Under the pieces are notes generated by a model, which was given only the letters and a program-made list of their open reading frames with translations, was not told the DNA's origin and made no database searches. DNA of 64,000 bases from Betaproteobacteria bacterium (lineage in GTDB: Bacteria; Pseudomonadota; Gammaproteobacteria; Burkholderiales; Burkholderiaceae_C): contig JADIZZ010000004.1 in assembly GCA_016704535.1 (NCBI GenBank), forward strand, positions 310,001 to 374,000, in the 5' to 3' direction. A program made the position numbers and the translations under genes. Numbering within the stretch: the first letter of the stretch is position 1; each line of letters opens with the position of its first letter. Of the stretch, positions 11,010 through 19,892 are shown one piece after another.

Positions 11010-11945
11010 TCACGATCCGTGAAGACGCGCGCCGGGCCAGCGGCCCGCCGCCACCAGTCCACGGGCCACGTCGGCCAGCACCACGCGCGCCGCCAGGCCG
11101 GCCGGTGACAGTTCGTCGTCACTCAGGCTGGCCAGCAGGTTGGTGCGGCTGGCCGCGGCGTCGGCCAGTTGGCGCACAACGAGCGGGCTGCCGTCCAGCC
11201 GCGCGATGGCCGCGCCGGGCTGCAGCGTGGCGCCCAGGCCGGCGCGCACGGCGTCCATCAGCAGCGCCAGCGAGTCGATCTCCATCACCACCCGCGGCTG
11301 CATGCGGGCCGCGGCAAAGGCCGTGTCGAGCGTGCTGCGCAGGCCATGCGGGCCCGAGTTCAGGATCAGCGGCAGCTGCGTCAGTGCCGACAGTCGCACC
11401 GGGCGCGAAGGCGCACCGGCGGGCAGCCCGGGCAGCGTGGGCGCGGCGATCACGAACAGCTTTTCGTGCAGCAGCGGCAGCACGCTCCAGCGCCGCGCCG
11501 CGTCGGCCTTGAAAACGACGGCCAGGTCGAGCTGGCGGGCGTTGAGCATGTTGGCGAGGTGGCCCGACAGTGCCTCCACCAGGTGCAGCCGCACGTCGGG
11601 ATAACGTTCGCGCATGGCCTGCATCAGCGGCAGGCCCAGCACCGAAGCCGTGGTCGGCGCCAGGCCCACGCTGACCTGCCCCGACAGCCGCGCCTGCTGC
11701 GCCGCCTTGACGGCACCCTCGGCGTGGCGCAGCACCAGTTGCGCCTGGTGCAGGAAGGCCAGACCCGCTTCGGTGGGCAGCACGCCGGTGGCGGTGCGCT
11801 GCAGCAGGCGGGTCGACAGTTCACCTTCCAGCCGGCTGATCTGCTGGCTGAGCGCCGAGGTCACGACACCCAGGTCGGCCGCGGCGCGGCCCATGCTGCC
11901 GAGTTCGACGACACGCACGAAGTAGCGCAGCTGGCGGAATTCCAT
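11010..11945 (-). CDS. LysR-family transcriptional regulator, TcuR-like
   Basis: A 311-residue LysR regulator. An N-terminal winged helix-turn-helix begins at ATG 11945 (MEFRQLRYFVRVVELGSMG). A periplasmic-binding-like effector domain follows from ~residue 90. The frame stays open 71 codons upstream, but LysR homology begins at this ATG. It lies upstream of and co-directional with tcuA, whereas the usual LysR arrangement is divergent. In Salmonella TcuR activates tcuABC in response to tricarballylate. A similar local role is likely here, but the effector is inferred from context only. Confidence 0.85.
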   Translation of the reverse strand: MEFRQLRYFVRVVELGSMGRAAADLGVVTSALSQQISRLEGELSTRLLQRTATGVLPTEAGLAFLHQAQLVLRHAEGAVKAAQQARLSGQVSVGLAPTTASVLGLPLMQAMRERYPDVRLHLVEALSGHLANMLNARQLDLAVVFKADAARRWSVLPLLHEKLFVIAAPTLPGLPAGAPSRPVRLSALTQLPLILNSGPHGLRSTLDTAFAAARMQPRVVMEIDSLALLMDAVRAGLGATLQPGAAIARLDGSPLVVRQLADAAASRTNLLASLSDDELSPAGLAARVVLADVARGLVAAGRWPGARLHGS

Positions 11946-12167
11946 GGCCAGCATTCTGGCCGGCCCGCAGAGACGGGGCTGGCGGGCTTTGTTGGTGTGG
12001 TGAGCTTGAAGCCCGGGCACCCATCGGCGCACAGCAACGTCGACTTCACTGCAGGACGAACTCACACCAACGGCCACCGGTTGTCGTCCACTGCTGGCGA
12101 CTTCACGGCTCACCTGGACGGGCAGGATCAGTCGAAAGTCTGCACCTGGGTCAACCATGCGTCGATG

Positions 12168-14057
12168 TCAGCAGCCCTCGGCGTCGGTGACGGCTTCCAC
12201 CAGGCAGATCGAGTTCCGGCCCGACTGCTTGGCTTGGTACATCGCCCGGTCGGCAACGCCGAGCGCGCTGTCGACCGTCCCGGCGCCCGTGCCCAGGAGC
12301 GCAACACCGATGCTCACCGTGCAGCGGTGCTCGATCCTGACGTCGGTGTCGACCGCGCACGGGGCGGCAAGCAGGTAAGGCACCGCCAGCGCGAGCGCCA
12401 TCTTGCGAGCGATGGCACCAGCCTGGTCGGCAGCGTCGGGCATGCTCCCATCCAGCTCGCCGATCAACACGACGAACTCGTCGCCGCCAAAACGCGCCAC
12501 GGTATCGGTCTCACGTACACAGCACTTCAGCCGCCGGGCGACTTCGACCAGAAGCAGGTCGCCCACGGCATGCCCGGCCTTGTCGTTCAGCGCCTTGAAG
12601 TTGTCCAGGTCGAGGAACATCAGGGCAGCTCGTCGGCCGGTGCGTCTGCAGGAGGCGATGGCGAGGGCCAGGTGGTCGAGCAGCAGTCGGCGGTTGGGCA
12701 ACTGGGTGAGCGTGTCGTGGAACGCCAGCTGGTGAAGCCTCTCCTCCATCGCCTTGCGTTCGGTGATGTCGGTGTTGGTGCCCACCAGCCGCAGCGGCTG
12801 CCCCGCGGCATCACGGCTGACCAGCATGCCGCGGCCCTGCGTCCAGCACCAGTCGCCAGACTTGCGCCGAATGCGGAACTCCACCACCACCGACGCCGTC
12901 CTGCCCTCCAGATGCGCCTGCAGGGCATCCATCACAGGCTGCATGTCGTCTGGATGCACGCGGCTGGACCACTCGGTGGACTCGTTGCCAATATCGGCAT
13001 CGTCGTAGCCGAGCATCGACTTCCAGCGTCTCGAGAAGTGCGTCTGGCCGGTCTGCAGGTTCCAGTCCCACACGCCATCGCCAGCACCCTCGAGCGCAAA
13101 CATCCACCGCTGTTCGCTCTCCAACAGCGCCTGCTCGGTGTGCTTGAGCCGAGTGATGTCGACAAGAATGCCGTGCCACAGAACCGAGCCGTCGGCCCGG
13201 CGCTTCGGCACAGCCTGGCCGCGCACCCACTTGAGCTTGCCACTGCCGGTGCGTATCCGGTGCTCGTGGGTCCATGGCGTCAGCTCGCGCGCCGAGTGCT
13301 CCACCGCCCCCCGATAGGAGGCTCGGTCCTCTGCGACGATGCACTCCGACAAAGCGGCATGGTCGGCAAGCACCGCCTCGGCCGTGACCTCGAACAGTTC
13401 GTTGATGCCTTCGCTGACGTACAGGAAGCACCAGTTCCCGACCGCTGTGCGTTGAAACTCATAGATCACCCCTGGCGCCGCGGCGGTCAAGGCCTCCAAC
13501 CGGGCCTGCACCGCCCGCGCCTCCTCTTCAGCCCGCTTGACGTCGGTGACGTCGATGTGCGCCATGACAGCGCCGCGACAGCGGGAATTCAGGGGCGTGA
13601 CTCGCAAGCTGAACCAGCGCCGTTGATCTGGGGTGTCGCAGGCATAGCTGTGGCTGAAACTGGGCGACCTCGAATTCAGCACGGCATCGAGGCCCTCCAG
13701 CACCGCCTGGGCACCTTCAGACCCGAGTGCCGCGGCCCGGGCGCAGACCTCCAGGTAATTGGTGCCGATACCGGTACGCTGAGCTGGCTGCCCAGGCTCG
13801 GTGCCGTTGGCGATCGAGAACTCTAGCCAGGCGCGGTTGACCAGCCTGATGACCCCATGCTCGTCGATGACAGCGATGGCCTCGGAGACAGCGTCGACGA
13901 CCGCGCGCAGACCGGCTTGGTCGGCCCAGGGCGCACCATCCTCGGCGGACGCCGCAGCGACCCCGGCAGGGCCGCGTGGTGGCAGGCCCGCTGTGCAAGA
14001 CGCTGACTTCGACGCACCACTGCCTGCGAGCCCACCCACCAAGCCGGATCGGGTCAT
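12168..14057 (-). CDS. PAS-domain diguanylate cyclase (GGDEF)
   Basis: A 629-residue soluble sensor. Three PAS-like modules (about residues 50-175, 185-310 and 315-440) are followed by a GGDEF domain (about 455-620). The active site FGGDEF is intact. An RETD I-site lies five residues before it, so feedback inhibition by c-di-GMP is likely. FLDLDNFKALND supplies a metal ligand. It should make c-di-GMP from GTP in response to a ligand, redox or light cue sensed by PAS. No transmembrane segment is seen, and no EAL domain follows. ATG 14057 has GGGAGAA at a fitting distance. No paired regulator is adjacent. The nearby polysaccharide locus is a possible but unproven target. Confidence 0.92.
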   Translation of the reverse strand: MTRSGLVGGLAGSGASKSASCTAGLPPRGPAGVAAASAEDGAPWADQAGLRAVVDAVSEAIAVIDEHGVIRLVNRAWLEFSIANGTEPGQPAQRTGIGTNYLEVCARAAALGSEGAQAVLEGLDAVLNSRSPSFSHSYACDTPDQRRWFSLRVTPLNSRCRGAVMAHIDVTDVKRAEEEARAVQARLEALTAAAPGVIYEFQRTAVGNWCFLYVSEGINELFEVTAEAVLADHAALSECIVAEDRASYRGAVEHSARELTPWTHEHRIRTGSGKLKWVRGQAVPKRRADGSVLWHGILVDITRLKHTEQALLESEQRWMFALEGAGDGVWDWNLQTGQTHFSRRWKSMLGYDDADIGNESTEWSSRVHPDDMQPVMDALQAHLEGRTASVVVEFRIRRKSGDWCWTQGRGMLVSRDAAGQPLRLVGTNTDITERKAMEERLHQLAFHDTLTQLPNRRLLLDHLALAIASCRRTGRRAALMFLDLDNFKALNDKAGHAVGDLLLVEVARRLKCCVRETDTVARFGGDEFVVLIGELDGSMPDAADQAGAIARKMALALAVPYLLAAPCAVDTDVRIEHRCTVSIGVALLGTGAGTVDSALGVADRAMYQAKQSGRNSICLVEAVTDAEGC

Positions 14058-14078
14058 TCTGTTCTCCCGGCAGCGAGT

Positions 14079-14289
14079 TTATGGGCCGCCGCCTAGGAAG
14101 CGCACCCCAGGGCTCAGTTGGCGCATCTGGCGGACAGTCAGCAGCTGCAGTGTGGCGCCGATGGCCACGCAGCGTCGGGTGCAGGCCCGAGTTCAGGTTG
14201 AAGCTGGCCTTCGCACCCTGGCGGCGCAGCAGTTCGACCAGCCGGACGTCGCTGGTGACGCCGTCATCCCAGCACTGCAGCAGCTTCAT
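14079..14289 (-). pseudogene. Polysaccharide deacetylase remnant (N-terminal fragment)
   Basis: ATG 14289 begins MKLLQCWDDGVTSDVRLVEL and continues to about NSGLHPTLRG (near 14164). This matches the start of small cytosolic polysaccharide deacetylases, including the first catalytic Asp of the DDG motif. After ~42 residues the homology stops and no His-x-x-x-His metal site is present. In another frame a stop lies at 14079-14081, and the PAS-GGDEF gene begins 21 nt later. The start overlaps the end of the M16 peptidase gene by 26 nt, as an intact operon partner would. The rest (normally ~200+ residues) appears deleted. A short functional peptide is unlikely. Confidence 0.6.
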
Positions 14290-15565
14290 CACCCTCCCCC
14301 GTGGCGAAGAGCGCCGCGGCGCGCGAGCGCGCGCGGGCCGGCACGCTGCCGGCCAGCGCCACCGCGGCCGGGCTGGCCAGCATGGTCGCGAAGACACCGC
14401 GCACCTCGGCCGCCGTCACGGCCTGCAGCCGGGCCAACCCTTCGTGCGTGTCGCGCGGGTGGCCGAAGGTGTAGACGTCCTGCACCGCCGCTTCCAGCCG
14501 GCGGCTGGGTTGCTCCAGTGCCCGCAGCGCCCGCACCGTGAGCTGCTTGCGCGCGCGCTCCAGCCCCACGGCGTCGGTGGCGTCGGCGTGCTCGCGCAGC
14601 AGCCGCGCCACCTCGACGAAGAACTCCTCGGCCTGCTCGGGTGCGGTGGCGGCCTCGATCACGAACTGTCCGGTCAGCGGCAGCACGTCGGCCGAGCATG
14701 CTGTGTAGTAGGCCAGGCCGCGGCGTTCGCGGATCTCGTCGAGCAGCGGCGAGCTCATGCCCTCCCCGAACAGCGCCGCGGCCAGCACGTAGGGCAGGTG
14801 CGCGTCGTCGTCCAGCGCCGGCGTCCGGAAGCCCAGAACGGCATGGCACTGCGAGCTGCCGGCCATGCGGCGCAGCTTCAGGCCGCCCAGCCAGGTGGGT
14901 GCGGTCACCGCGTTGTCGCTGCCGCGCGGCATGCCGCCGAAGTGGGCCTCGACGGCGCGCAGGAATTGCGACACGTCGAAGTGGCCGGCGGCCGCGACGA
15001 CCACGTTGCCGGCGGTGTACTGGCTGGCCACGTAGGCCAGCAGGTCGTCGCGCGTGAAACGCTTCAGGTTGGCGCGGTTGCCGATGACGGGCTGTCCTGC
15101 CGGGTGCTGGCCGTAGCAGGCGCGGTCGAAGAGCTGGAAGGCCATGCCCGCCGGGTCTTCCTCGAACTCGGTGAACTCGTGCAGGATCACCTGGCGCTCG
15201 CGCTCCAGTTCGTCGGCCGGGAAGGTGCTGTTCAGCACGATGTCGGCCAACATCTCGACGAAGACGCCCAGGTCCTGCGCCAGGCCCTCGATGTGGAAGG
15301 CGGTGTGGTCCTTGTCGGTGTGGGCGTTGACCTCGGCGCCCAGGCGTTCGGCGTCGAGGTTGATGCGCTGGCAGTCGCGCGTGGCCGTGCCCTTGAAGGC
15401 CATGTGCTCGACGACGTGGCTGATGCCGTTCAGACGCCGTGGCTCGTGCTGGCTGCCGGTGCGGATGAAGACGCTCAAGGAGACGGTCTGGCGCCAGGGC
15501 ATGGCGATGGTGACGACGCGCAGGCCGTTGGGCAGGAAGGCGACGACAGGCTCGGTGGGGGTCAT
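14264..15565 (-). CDS. M16-family zinc metallopeptidase (insulinase/processing-peptidase type)
   Basis: A 433-residue M16 peptidase. The inverted zinc motif HVVEH (GISHVVEHMAF) lies near residue 52, and the third ligand Glu is in the helix around DLGVFVEMLADIVLN. Two homologous ~200-residue halves follow, ending with the Arg/Tyr pair region DEIRERRGLAYYT. It resembles the mitochondrial processing-peptidase beta-like and PqqL-type peptidases. No signal peptide is visible, so it is likely cytosolic. ATG 15565 is chosen over a long upstream extension with no homology. It is transcribed divergently from a GNAT gene and overlaps a deacetylase remnant at its 3' end. Confidence 0.9.
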   Translation of the reverse strand: MTPTEPVVAFLPNGLRVVTIAMPWRQTVSLSVFIRTGSQHEPRRLNGISHVVEHMAFKGTATRDCQRINLDAERLGAEVNAHTDKDHTAFHIEGLAQDLGVFVEMLADIVLNSTFPADELERERQVILHEFTEFEEDPAGMAFQLFDRACYGQHPAGQPVIGNRANLKRFTRDDLLAYVASQYTAGNVVVAAAGHFDVSQFLRAVEAHFGGMPRGSDNAVTAPTWLGGLKLRRMAGSSQCHAVLGFRTPALDDDAHLPYVLAAALFGEGMSSPLLDEIRERRGLAYYTACSADVLPLTGQFVIEAATAPEQAEEFFVEVARLLREHADATDAVGLERARKQLTVRALRALEQPSRRLEAAVQDVYTFGHPRDTHEGLARLQAVTAAEVRGVFATMLASPAAVALAGSVPARARSRAAALFATGEGDEAAAVLG

Positions 15566-15682
15566 GGTCCGGGGAGGGTGCCCGCGCTGCGGGTGGAGCA
15601 CCGAGGATGCCACGTTGCGGCACACTGCCCAGCGACGCCGCCCGACCCGTGCGGCGGCCATGAAACCCCAAAAGGCCCTCAC

Positions 15683-16114
15683 CTGCGTCCGATCAAGTCC
15701 CTGTCGCCTTCGGAACAGCAGCAGATCGCGCGCGTCTGGCATGCCGCGCTGCAGCCGGCCAACGGTGGCGAGTCCCCGGTTTCGGAAGCCGCTTTGCTGC
15801 AGCGGCTGGCGGGCGATCTGCAAGCCGGCCACTTGGCCGTCGTGCGCCAAGACGACGACATCGTGGCTTTCGTGATCTGCGATCTTCAGCAGCGCTGGCT
15901 GCGGCAACTGTTCGTGCTGCCGTCATGCCAGGGCCGGGGACACGGCACGCGGCTGCTGGCCACTGCGATGCAGGCCATGCCCGGCGGCTGGCTGCGCACC
16001 GACGCCGACAACCTGCGGGCACAAGCCTTCTACGACGGACGCGGGCTCACCGTGCGGCGTCGCGGCCCGCACCCGGTCAGCCAGGCGGCGACGGTCGAGT
16101 ACGGCTGGCCCTGA
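15683..16114 (+). CDS. GNAT-family N-acetyltransferase (start uncertain)
   Basis: Recognisable GNAT sequence runs from about LRPIKSLSPSEQQQI to the TGA at 16112-16114. The acetyl-CoA loop is QLFVLPSCQGRGHGTRLL (an R/Q-x-x-G-x-G/A type), followed by the late-domain NLRAQAFYDGRGL. The frame has no ATG near the fold start. CTG 15683 has AAAGG ~8 nt upstream, GTG 15593 would add 30 residues inside the divergent promoter zone, and TTG 15794 would remove the first strand and helix. An ATG at 15660 lies in another frame, so a small frameshift at the 5' end is possible. The substrate is unknown. Confidence 0.65.
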   Translation: MRPIKSLSPSEQQQIARVWHAALQPANGGESPVSEAALLQRLAGDLQAGHLAVVRQDDDIVAFVICDLQQRWLRQLFVLPSCQGRGHGTRLLATAMQAMPGGWLRTDADNLRAQAFYDGRGLTVRRRGPHPVSQAATVEYGWP

Positions 16115-16128
16115 AACCGGGCCCCTGT

Positions 16129-17478
16129 TCAGCCCGCCATCTGCGCCAGCACGCGGTCGACCATCACCCCGCTCTGCCCCAGGTAGTTGGCCGGGTCGAG
16201 CATGGCTTGCAGCGCGGCGCGATCCACGTGCTTGTGGATCTCGGGGTGGGCCACCAGCAGCTCGATCAGCGGCGTGTTCTTCGCCAGCGCCTCGCGGCAC
16301 AGGTCGTAGACCAGGTCGTGCGCGTACTCGCGGCCGATGAACTTGCCCAGGCCCATCATCACCGCCTCGCTCATCACCAGGCCCTGCGTCATGTCGATGT
16401 TGCGGCGCATGGCCACGGGGTCGACCTGCATTCCTTCGACGATGGCGCGGCTCTGCTTGAGCGCGCCCGCGAGCAGGCAGAACGCTTCCGGCAGCACGAT
16501 CCACTCGATCTGCCACGGGCCCGTGCTGCGCTCGTGGTCGGCCACCATCGCGTCCATCAGCGCCGCCGCATGCTGGCGCAGCACGCTGATGGCGCCGTGG
16601 ATGTAGGCGCTGCTGATCGGGTTGCGCTTCTGCGGCATGGTGCTGCTGCTGCCGCGGCCGTGATGGTAGGGCTCGAAGACCTCGGCCACCTCGGTCTGCA
16701 TCATCAACTTCACGTCCATGCTCAGCTTGCCCAGCGTGCCGCCGATCAGGCCCAGCACCGCGCCCACCTCGGCGATGTTGTCGCGGATGGTGTGCCAGGC
16801 GATCACCGGTTGCTTCAGGCCCAGCTCGGCGCACAGGCCGGCCTGGGTGTCCATCGCGCCGGTTTCGAGTGAGGCCAGCGTGCCGGCCGCACCGGCGAAC
16901 TCGCCCACCAGCACCCGTTCACGCAGCTGCGCGATGCGCTCGCGGTGGCGCAGCACGGCAGAGAGGATGCCCGCCATCTTGTAGCCGAAGGTCACGGGTA
17001 TGGCCTGCTGCAGGTTGCTGCGGCCGATCACCGGCGTCAGGCGGTGTTCCTTCGCCAGCTTGGCCAGCGCGTCGGCGATGGCCGCGAGCTCGTCATCGAC
17101 GATCACCAGCGCCTCGCGGATCTGCAGCACGGTGGCGGTGTCGGTGATGTCCTGCGTGGTGGCGCCCCAGTGCACGTACTCGCCCAGCTTGTCGCGGCAG
17201 AGCTGGTTGATCTGCGTCACCACGCCCAGGATGGGGTAGCCGATGCGTTCGGTCTGCTGGCGCAGCCGCACCATGTCGATCTGCGACAGCTCGCAGTGGC
17301 TCACGATCTCATCGGCCGCCTCCTGCGGGATCAGGCCCAGTCGCGCCTGTACCTTGGCCAGCGCACGCTCGACGTCGATGTATTTCGCGGTGCGGTTTTC
17401 GTCGCTCCACACGTGGCGCATCGCGTCGGTGCCGAAGATGCCCTGGAAGATGGCGCTGTCGATGATCGTGGATGCCAT
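16129..17478 (-). CDS. Fumarase/aspartase-superfamily lyase (adenylosuccinate lyase / PcaB-like)
   Basis: A 449-residue member of the fumarase/aspartase superfamily. The signature loop GSSSTMPQKRNP lies near residue 285, and the catalytic-region HWGATTQDITDT near residue 105 is typical of the adenylosuccinate lyase and 3-carboxy-cis,cis-muconate cycloisomerase branches. These enzymes eliminate or cyclise fumarate-like dicarboxylates. It follows the CitE-like and CoA-transferase genes on the same strand, so a catabolic lyase role is more likely than purine synthesis. Which substrate is used cannot be told from the sequence. It converges on the GNAT gene with a 14-nt gap. Confidence 0.82.
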   Translation of the reverse strand: MASTIIDSAIFQGIFGTDAMRHVWSDENRTAKYIDVERALAKVQARLGLIPQEAADEIVSHCELSQIDMVRLRQQTERIGYPILGVVTQINQLCRDKLGEYVHWGATTQDITDTATVLQIREALVIVDDELAAIADALAKLAKEHRLTPVIGRSNLQQAIPVTFGYKMAGILSAVLRHRERIAQLRERVLVGEFAGAAGTLASLETGAMDTQAGLCAELGLKQPVIAWHTIRDNIAEVGAVLGLIGGTLGKLSMDVKLMMQTEVAEVFEPYHHGRGSSSTMPQKRNPISSAYIHGAISVLRQHAAALMDAMVADHERSTGPWQIEWIVLPEAFCLLAGALKQSRAIVEGMQVDPVAMRRNIDMTQGLVMSEAVMMGLGKFIGREYAHDLVYDLCREALAKNTPLIELLVAHPEIHKHVDRAALQAMLDPANYLGQSGVMVDRVLAQMAG

Positions 17479-17512
17479 GGGTGTGGTTTCTGGGTTGGAA
17501 TTCGTGTGGCCT

Positions 17513-18329
17513 TCAGCCGGCGCGCTCGACGGTGCGGCGCGCGCGTTCTATGACGGGTCTGTCGATCATGCGGCCGTCCAGCTGCACGGCGCCCTGCCCG
17601 GCCGCCTGCGCTGCGGCCGCCGCCTGCAGCACGCGCACGGCCCAGGCCAGTTCGGCGGCGCTGGGCGCCAGCGCGTCGTGCACGGTGGCCACCTGCAACG
17701 GGTGGATGCACAGTTTGGCGCCGAAGCCGTGCCTGCGCGCGCGCACCACGTCGGCCAGCAACTGCTCCTCGTCGCCGATGGCGGCGGTGACTCCCGCCAC
17801 CGGCGCGGCGATACCGGCCGCGCGCGAGACCAGCGCAAGGTGGGCGTGGCCCGGGTCCAGCGCTGCCGGGTCGTCACCGAGGTCGAGATCGAGCGTGTAG
17901 TCGATGGTGCCGAACACCAGGCGTTGCACGCCAGGCGCCTCGGCCAGCGCCTGCGCGGCCAGCATGCCGCGCGCAGATTCCACCAGCGGCAGCAGCGTGA
18001 CGCCCGGACACGCGTCGCGCAGGTCGGTCAGCGAGAGCACACGTTCGGCCTTGGGCAACATTACCGTGAAGGCACGCGTGGCAGCGAGCAGGGCCACGTC
18101 GGCGGCGTACCAGGGGGTGCTCGTCGTTGATGCGCACCACCACCCGGTCGCGCTCGGGTTGACCGGCTAGCCATTGCGCCACGGCCGTGCGTGCCGCGCC
18201 CTTGGCGCCAGGCGCCACGGCGTCTTCGAGATCGACGATCACGGCATCGGCACCGCTGGCCAGGGCCTTGGCAAAACGCTCGGGCCGGTCGCCCGGCACG
18301 AAAAGGTAGCTGCGGGGCAGGCGGGCCAT
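17513..18329 (-). pseudogene. CoA-ester lyase, CitE/HpcH-HpaI family, frameshifted
   Basis: The N-terminal part reads from ATG 18329 (RSYLFVPGDRPERFAKAL, VDLEDAV) to RVVVRINDEHP. The rest continues in the next frame from about AALLAATRAF with PKAERV and LVFGTIDYTLDLD to the TGA at 17513. Removing one G from the five-G run at 18113-18117 rejoins the frames (INDEHPWYAADVALLAA) and gives ~271 residues, the normal CitE-like length. The change may be a base-calling error or a true mutation. Intact relatives cleave citryl-, malyl- or citramalyl-CoA with Mg2+. It lies 2 nt after the CoA-transferase stop and belongs to that operon. Confidence 0.8.
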
Positions 18330-18331
18330 GC

Positions 18332-19534
18332 TCAGACAGCCCCGGCGGCCCGCAGGGCAGCGATGCCAGCGGCGTCGACGCCAAGTTCATCAAGGATGGC
18401 GTCGGTGTGCTGGCCCAGCGCGGGCACGGCGTCCAGGCGCGGTTCGCCATCACTGTCAGGGCCCCAGCTGCCCGGAGGCAGCAGTGTCGGCACCGGGCCT
18501 GCGGGCGTGTCCACTTCGCGCCAGCGGCGGCGTGCGGCCAGCTGTTCGTGCGACCACAAACCTGCCATGTCGCGCAGCTCGGCGTTGGCGATCTGTGCCT
18601 CTTCGAGGCGCCGTGTCACCTGCACCGCGGTCAGCGGTGCGAAGGCCTCGACGATCAACTGCCGCAGCGCGTCACGCGCGGCCACGCGTTTGGCGTTGCC
18701 GGCAAAGCGCTCGTCCGTGGCCAGCGCCGGCTGCAGTAGCACCTTGGCGCAGAACTGCTGCCATTCACGTTCGTTCTGCAGGCCCAGCATCACCGTCTTG
18801 CCGTCGCCGCAGGGGAAGGGGCCATACGGGTAGATGGTGGCGTGAGCCGCGCCGGCGCGTGGCGGCGGCTGCGCGCCTTCGAAGGCGTAGTAGAGAGGGT
18901 AGCCCATCCACTCGCCCATCGCCTCGAGCATGCTGATGTCGATGCGCCGGCCCTGGCCGTCGATCTTCCGCTGCAGCAGCGCCGCCAGGATGTTGCTGTA
19001 GGCGTACATCCCGGCGGCGATGTCGGCGATCGACAGGCCCGCCTTGCTGGGCTCACCGGGCGTGCCCGTGATGCTGACGAAGCCGCTCTCGCTCTGGATC
19101 AGCAGGTCGTAGGCCTTCTTGTCGCGGTAGGGGCCTGGCGCCTTTGGATCGTCGCCGTAACCCGAGATATCGCAAACGATGAGGTCGGGGCGCGCGGTCT
19201 TCAGCGCCTCGTGCGAAACGCCCAGCCGCGCGGCCGCGCCAGGGGCCAGGTTCTGCACCACCACGTCGGCCTTCTCGGTAATTAGCCGCAGCAGCAGCGC
19301 CGCGGCTTGCGGGTGCTTGACATCGAGCGTCAGGCTTTCCTTGCTGCGGTTGGTCCAGACGAAGTGCGAGGCCAGGCCGCGCACCCGCTGGTCGTAGCCG
19401 CGCGCGAAGTCGCCCACGCCGGGGCGTTCGATCTTGATGACACGGGCACCCAGGTCGGCGAGCTGTCGCGTGGCAAACGGCGCTGCGATGGCGTGCTCGA
19501 GGGTGACGACCGTAAGGCCCTTCAGCGGCTGCAT
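18332..19534 (-). CDS. Family III CoA-transferase (CaiB/BaiF)
   Basis: A 400-residue CaiB/BaiF-type CoA-transferase. LEHAIAAPFATRQLADLGARVIKIE opens the Rossmann domain. The catalytic aspartate appears to be Asp143 in KKAYDLLIQSESG, and GLSIADIAAGMYA follows. These enzymes move CoA between carboxylic acids, often within one operon with the enzyme that uses the product. ATG 19534 is chosen because the 110-codon open extension upstream runs into a repeat element. Together with the CitE-like lyase and the MaoC-type hydratase it resembles the mesaconyl-CoA C1-C4 transferase, hydratase and citramalyl-CoA lyase set. That assignment is contextual. Confidence 0.88.
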   Translation of the reverse strand: MQPLKGLTVVTLEHAIAAPFATRQLADLGARVIKIERPGVGDFARGYDQRVRGLASHFVWTNRSKESLTLDVKHPQAAALLLRLITEKADVVVQNLAPGAAARLGVSHEALKTARPDLIVCDISGYGDDPKAPGPYRDKKAYDLLIQSESGFVSITGTPGEPSKAGLSIADIAAGMYAYSNILAALLQRKIDGQGRRIDISMLEAMGEWMGYPLYYAFEGAQPPPRAGAAHATIYPYGPFPCGDGKTVMLGLQNEREWQQFCAKVLLQPALATDERFAGNAKRVAARDALRQLIVEAFAPLTAVQVTRRLEEAQIANAELRDMAGLWSHEQLAARRRWREVDTPAGPVPTLLPPGSWGPDSDGEPRLDAVPALGQHTDAILDELGVDAAGIAALRAAGAV

Positions 19535-19653
19535 GTCAGTGGTTCCAGTCCGGTACTGCGACTCTCGAGTCGCGCGGGCGAGGAAAGTCCGCGACAGCTT
19601 GCGGCCCAGCGCTGACGTTGAGCGTCTGCTGTCGCGCGTTGAGCCCGGTGGCA

Positions 19654-19892
19654 GCAAAGGGCTGTCCGGGCGGGGCGCGGCGTGCGACTGAAGCGGCCGC
19701 CGCTTCGCGTCGGCTGCCCTGTGGTGCTCGGGTCCATGGCCCGGCGCATAACTCGCTTCGCTCACTTCGTTCGCTACGCTCAAACAGGATGCGCCAGAAG
19801 TGTCCACGAGGCGCGCTGCGCGCGCGGGCCATGAACCCTGCGCTCCGCGGCGCTTCACACGCACCCCGCGCCCCGCCCGGACAGCCCTTTGC
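19654..19892. repeat. Long imperfect palindrome element E1 with 27-bp perfect terminal arms
   Basis: Arms 19654-19680 and 19866-19892 are perfect inverted repeats of 27 bp. Similarity continues inward to about 19690/19857. The middle holds a 53-nt core (19743-19795) whose ends GGCGCAT and ATGCGCC pair. The core, read on the minus strand, matches the cores of E2 and E3. The element fills the gap between the CoA-transferase gene and the hydratase gene, where no credible ORF is seen. It is MITE- or REP-like in form. Transcribed from either strand it would fold into a long hairpin. Confidence 0.75.

Noticed and set aside
9299..11512. Very long plus-strand frame opposite tcuA, tcuB and the LysR gene
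   Set aside because: The translation is Arg/His/Ala-rich with no domain; it is a shadow of the coding strand in high-GC DNA.
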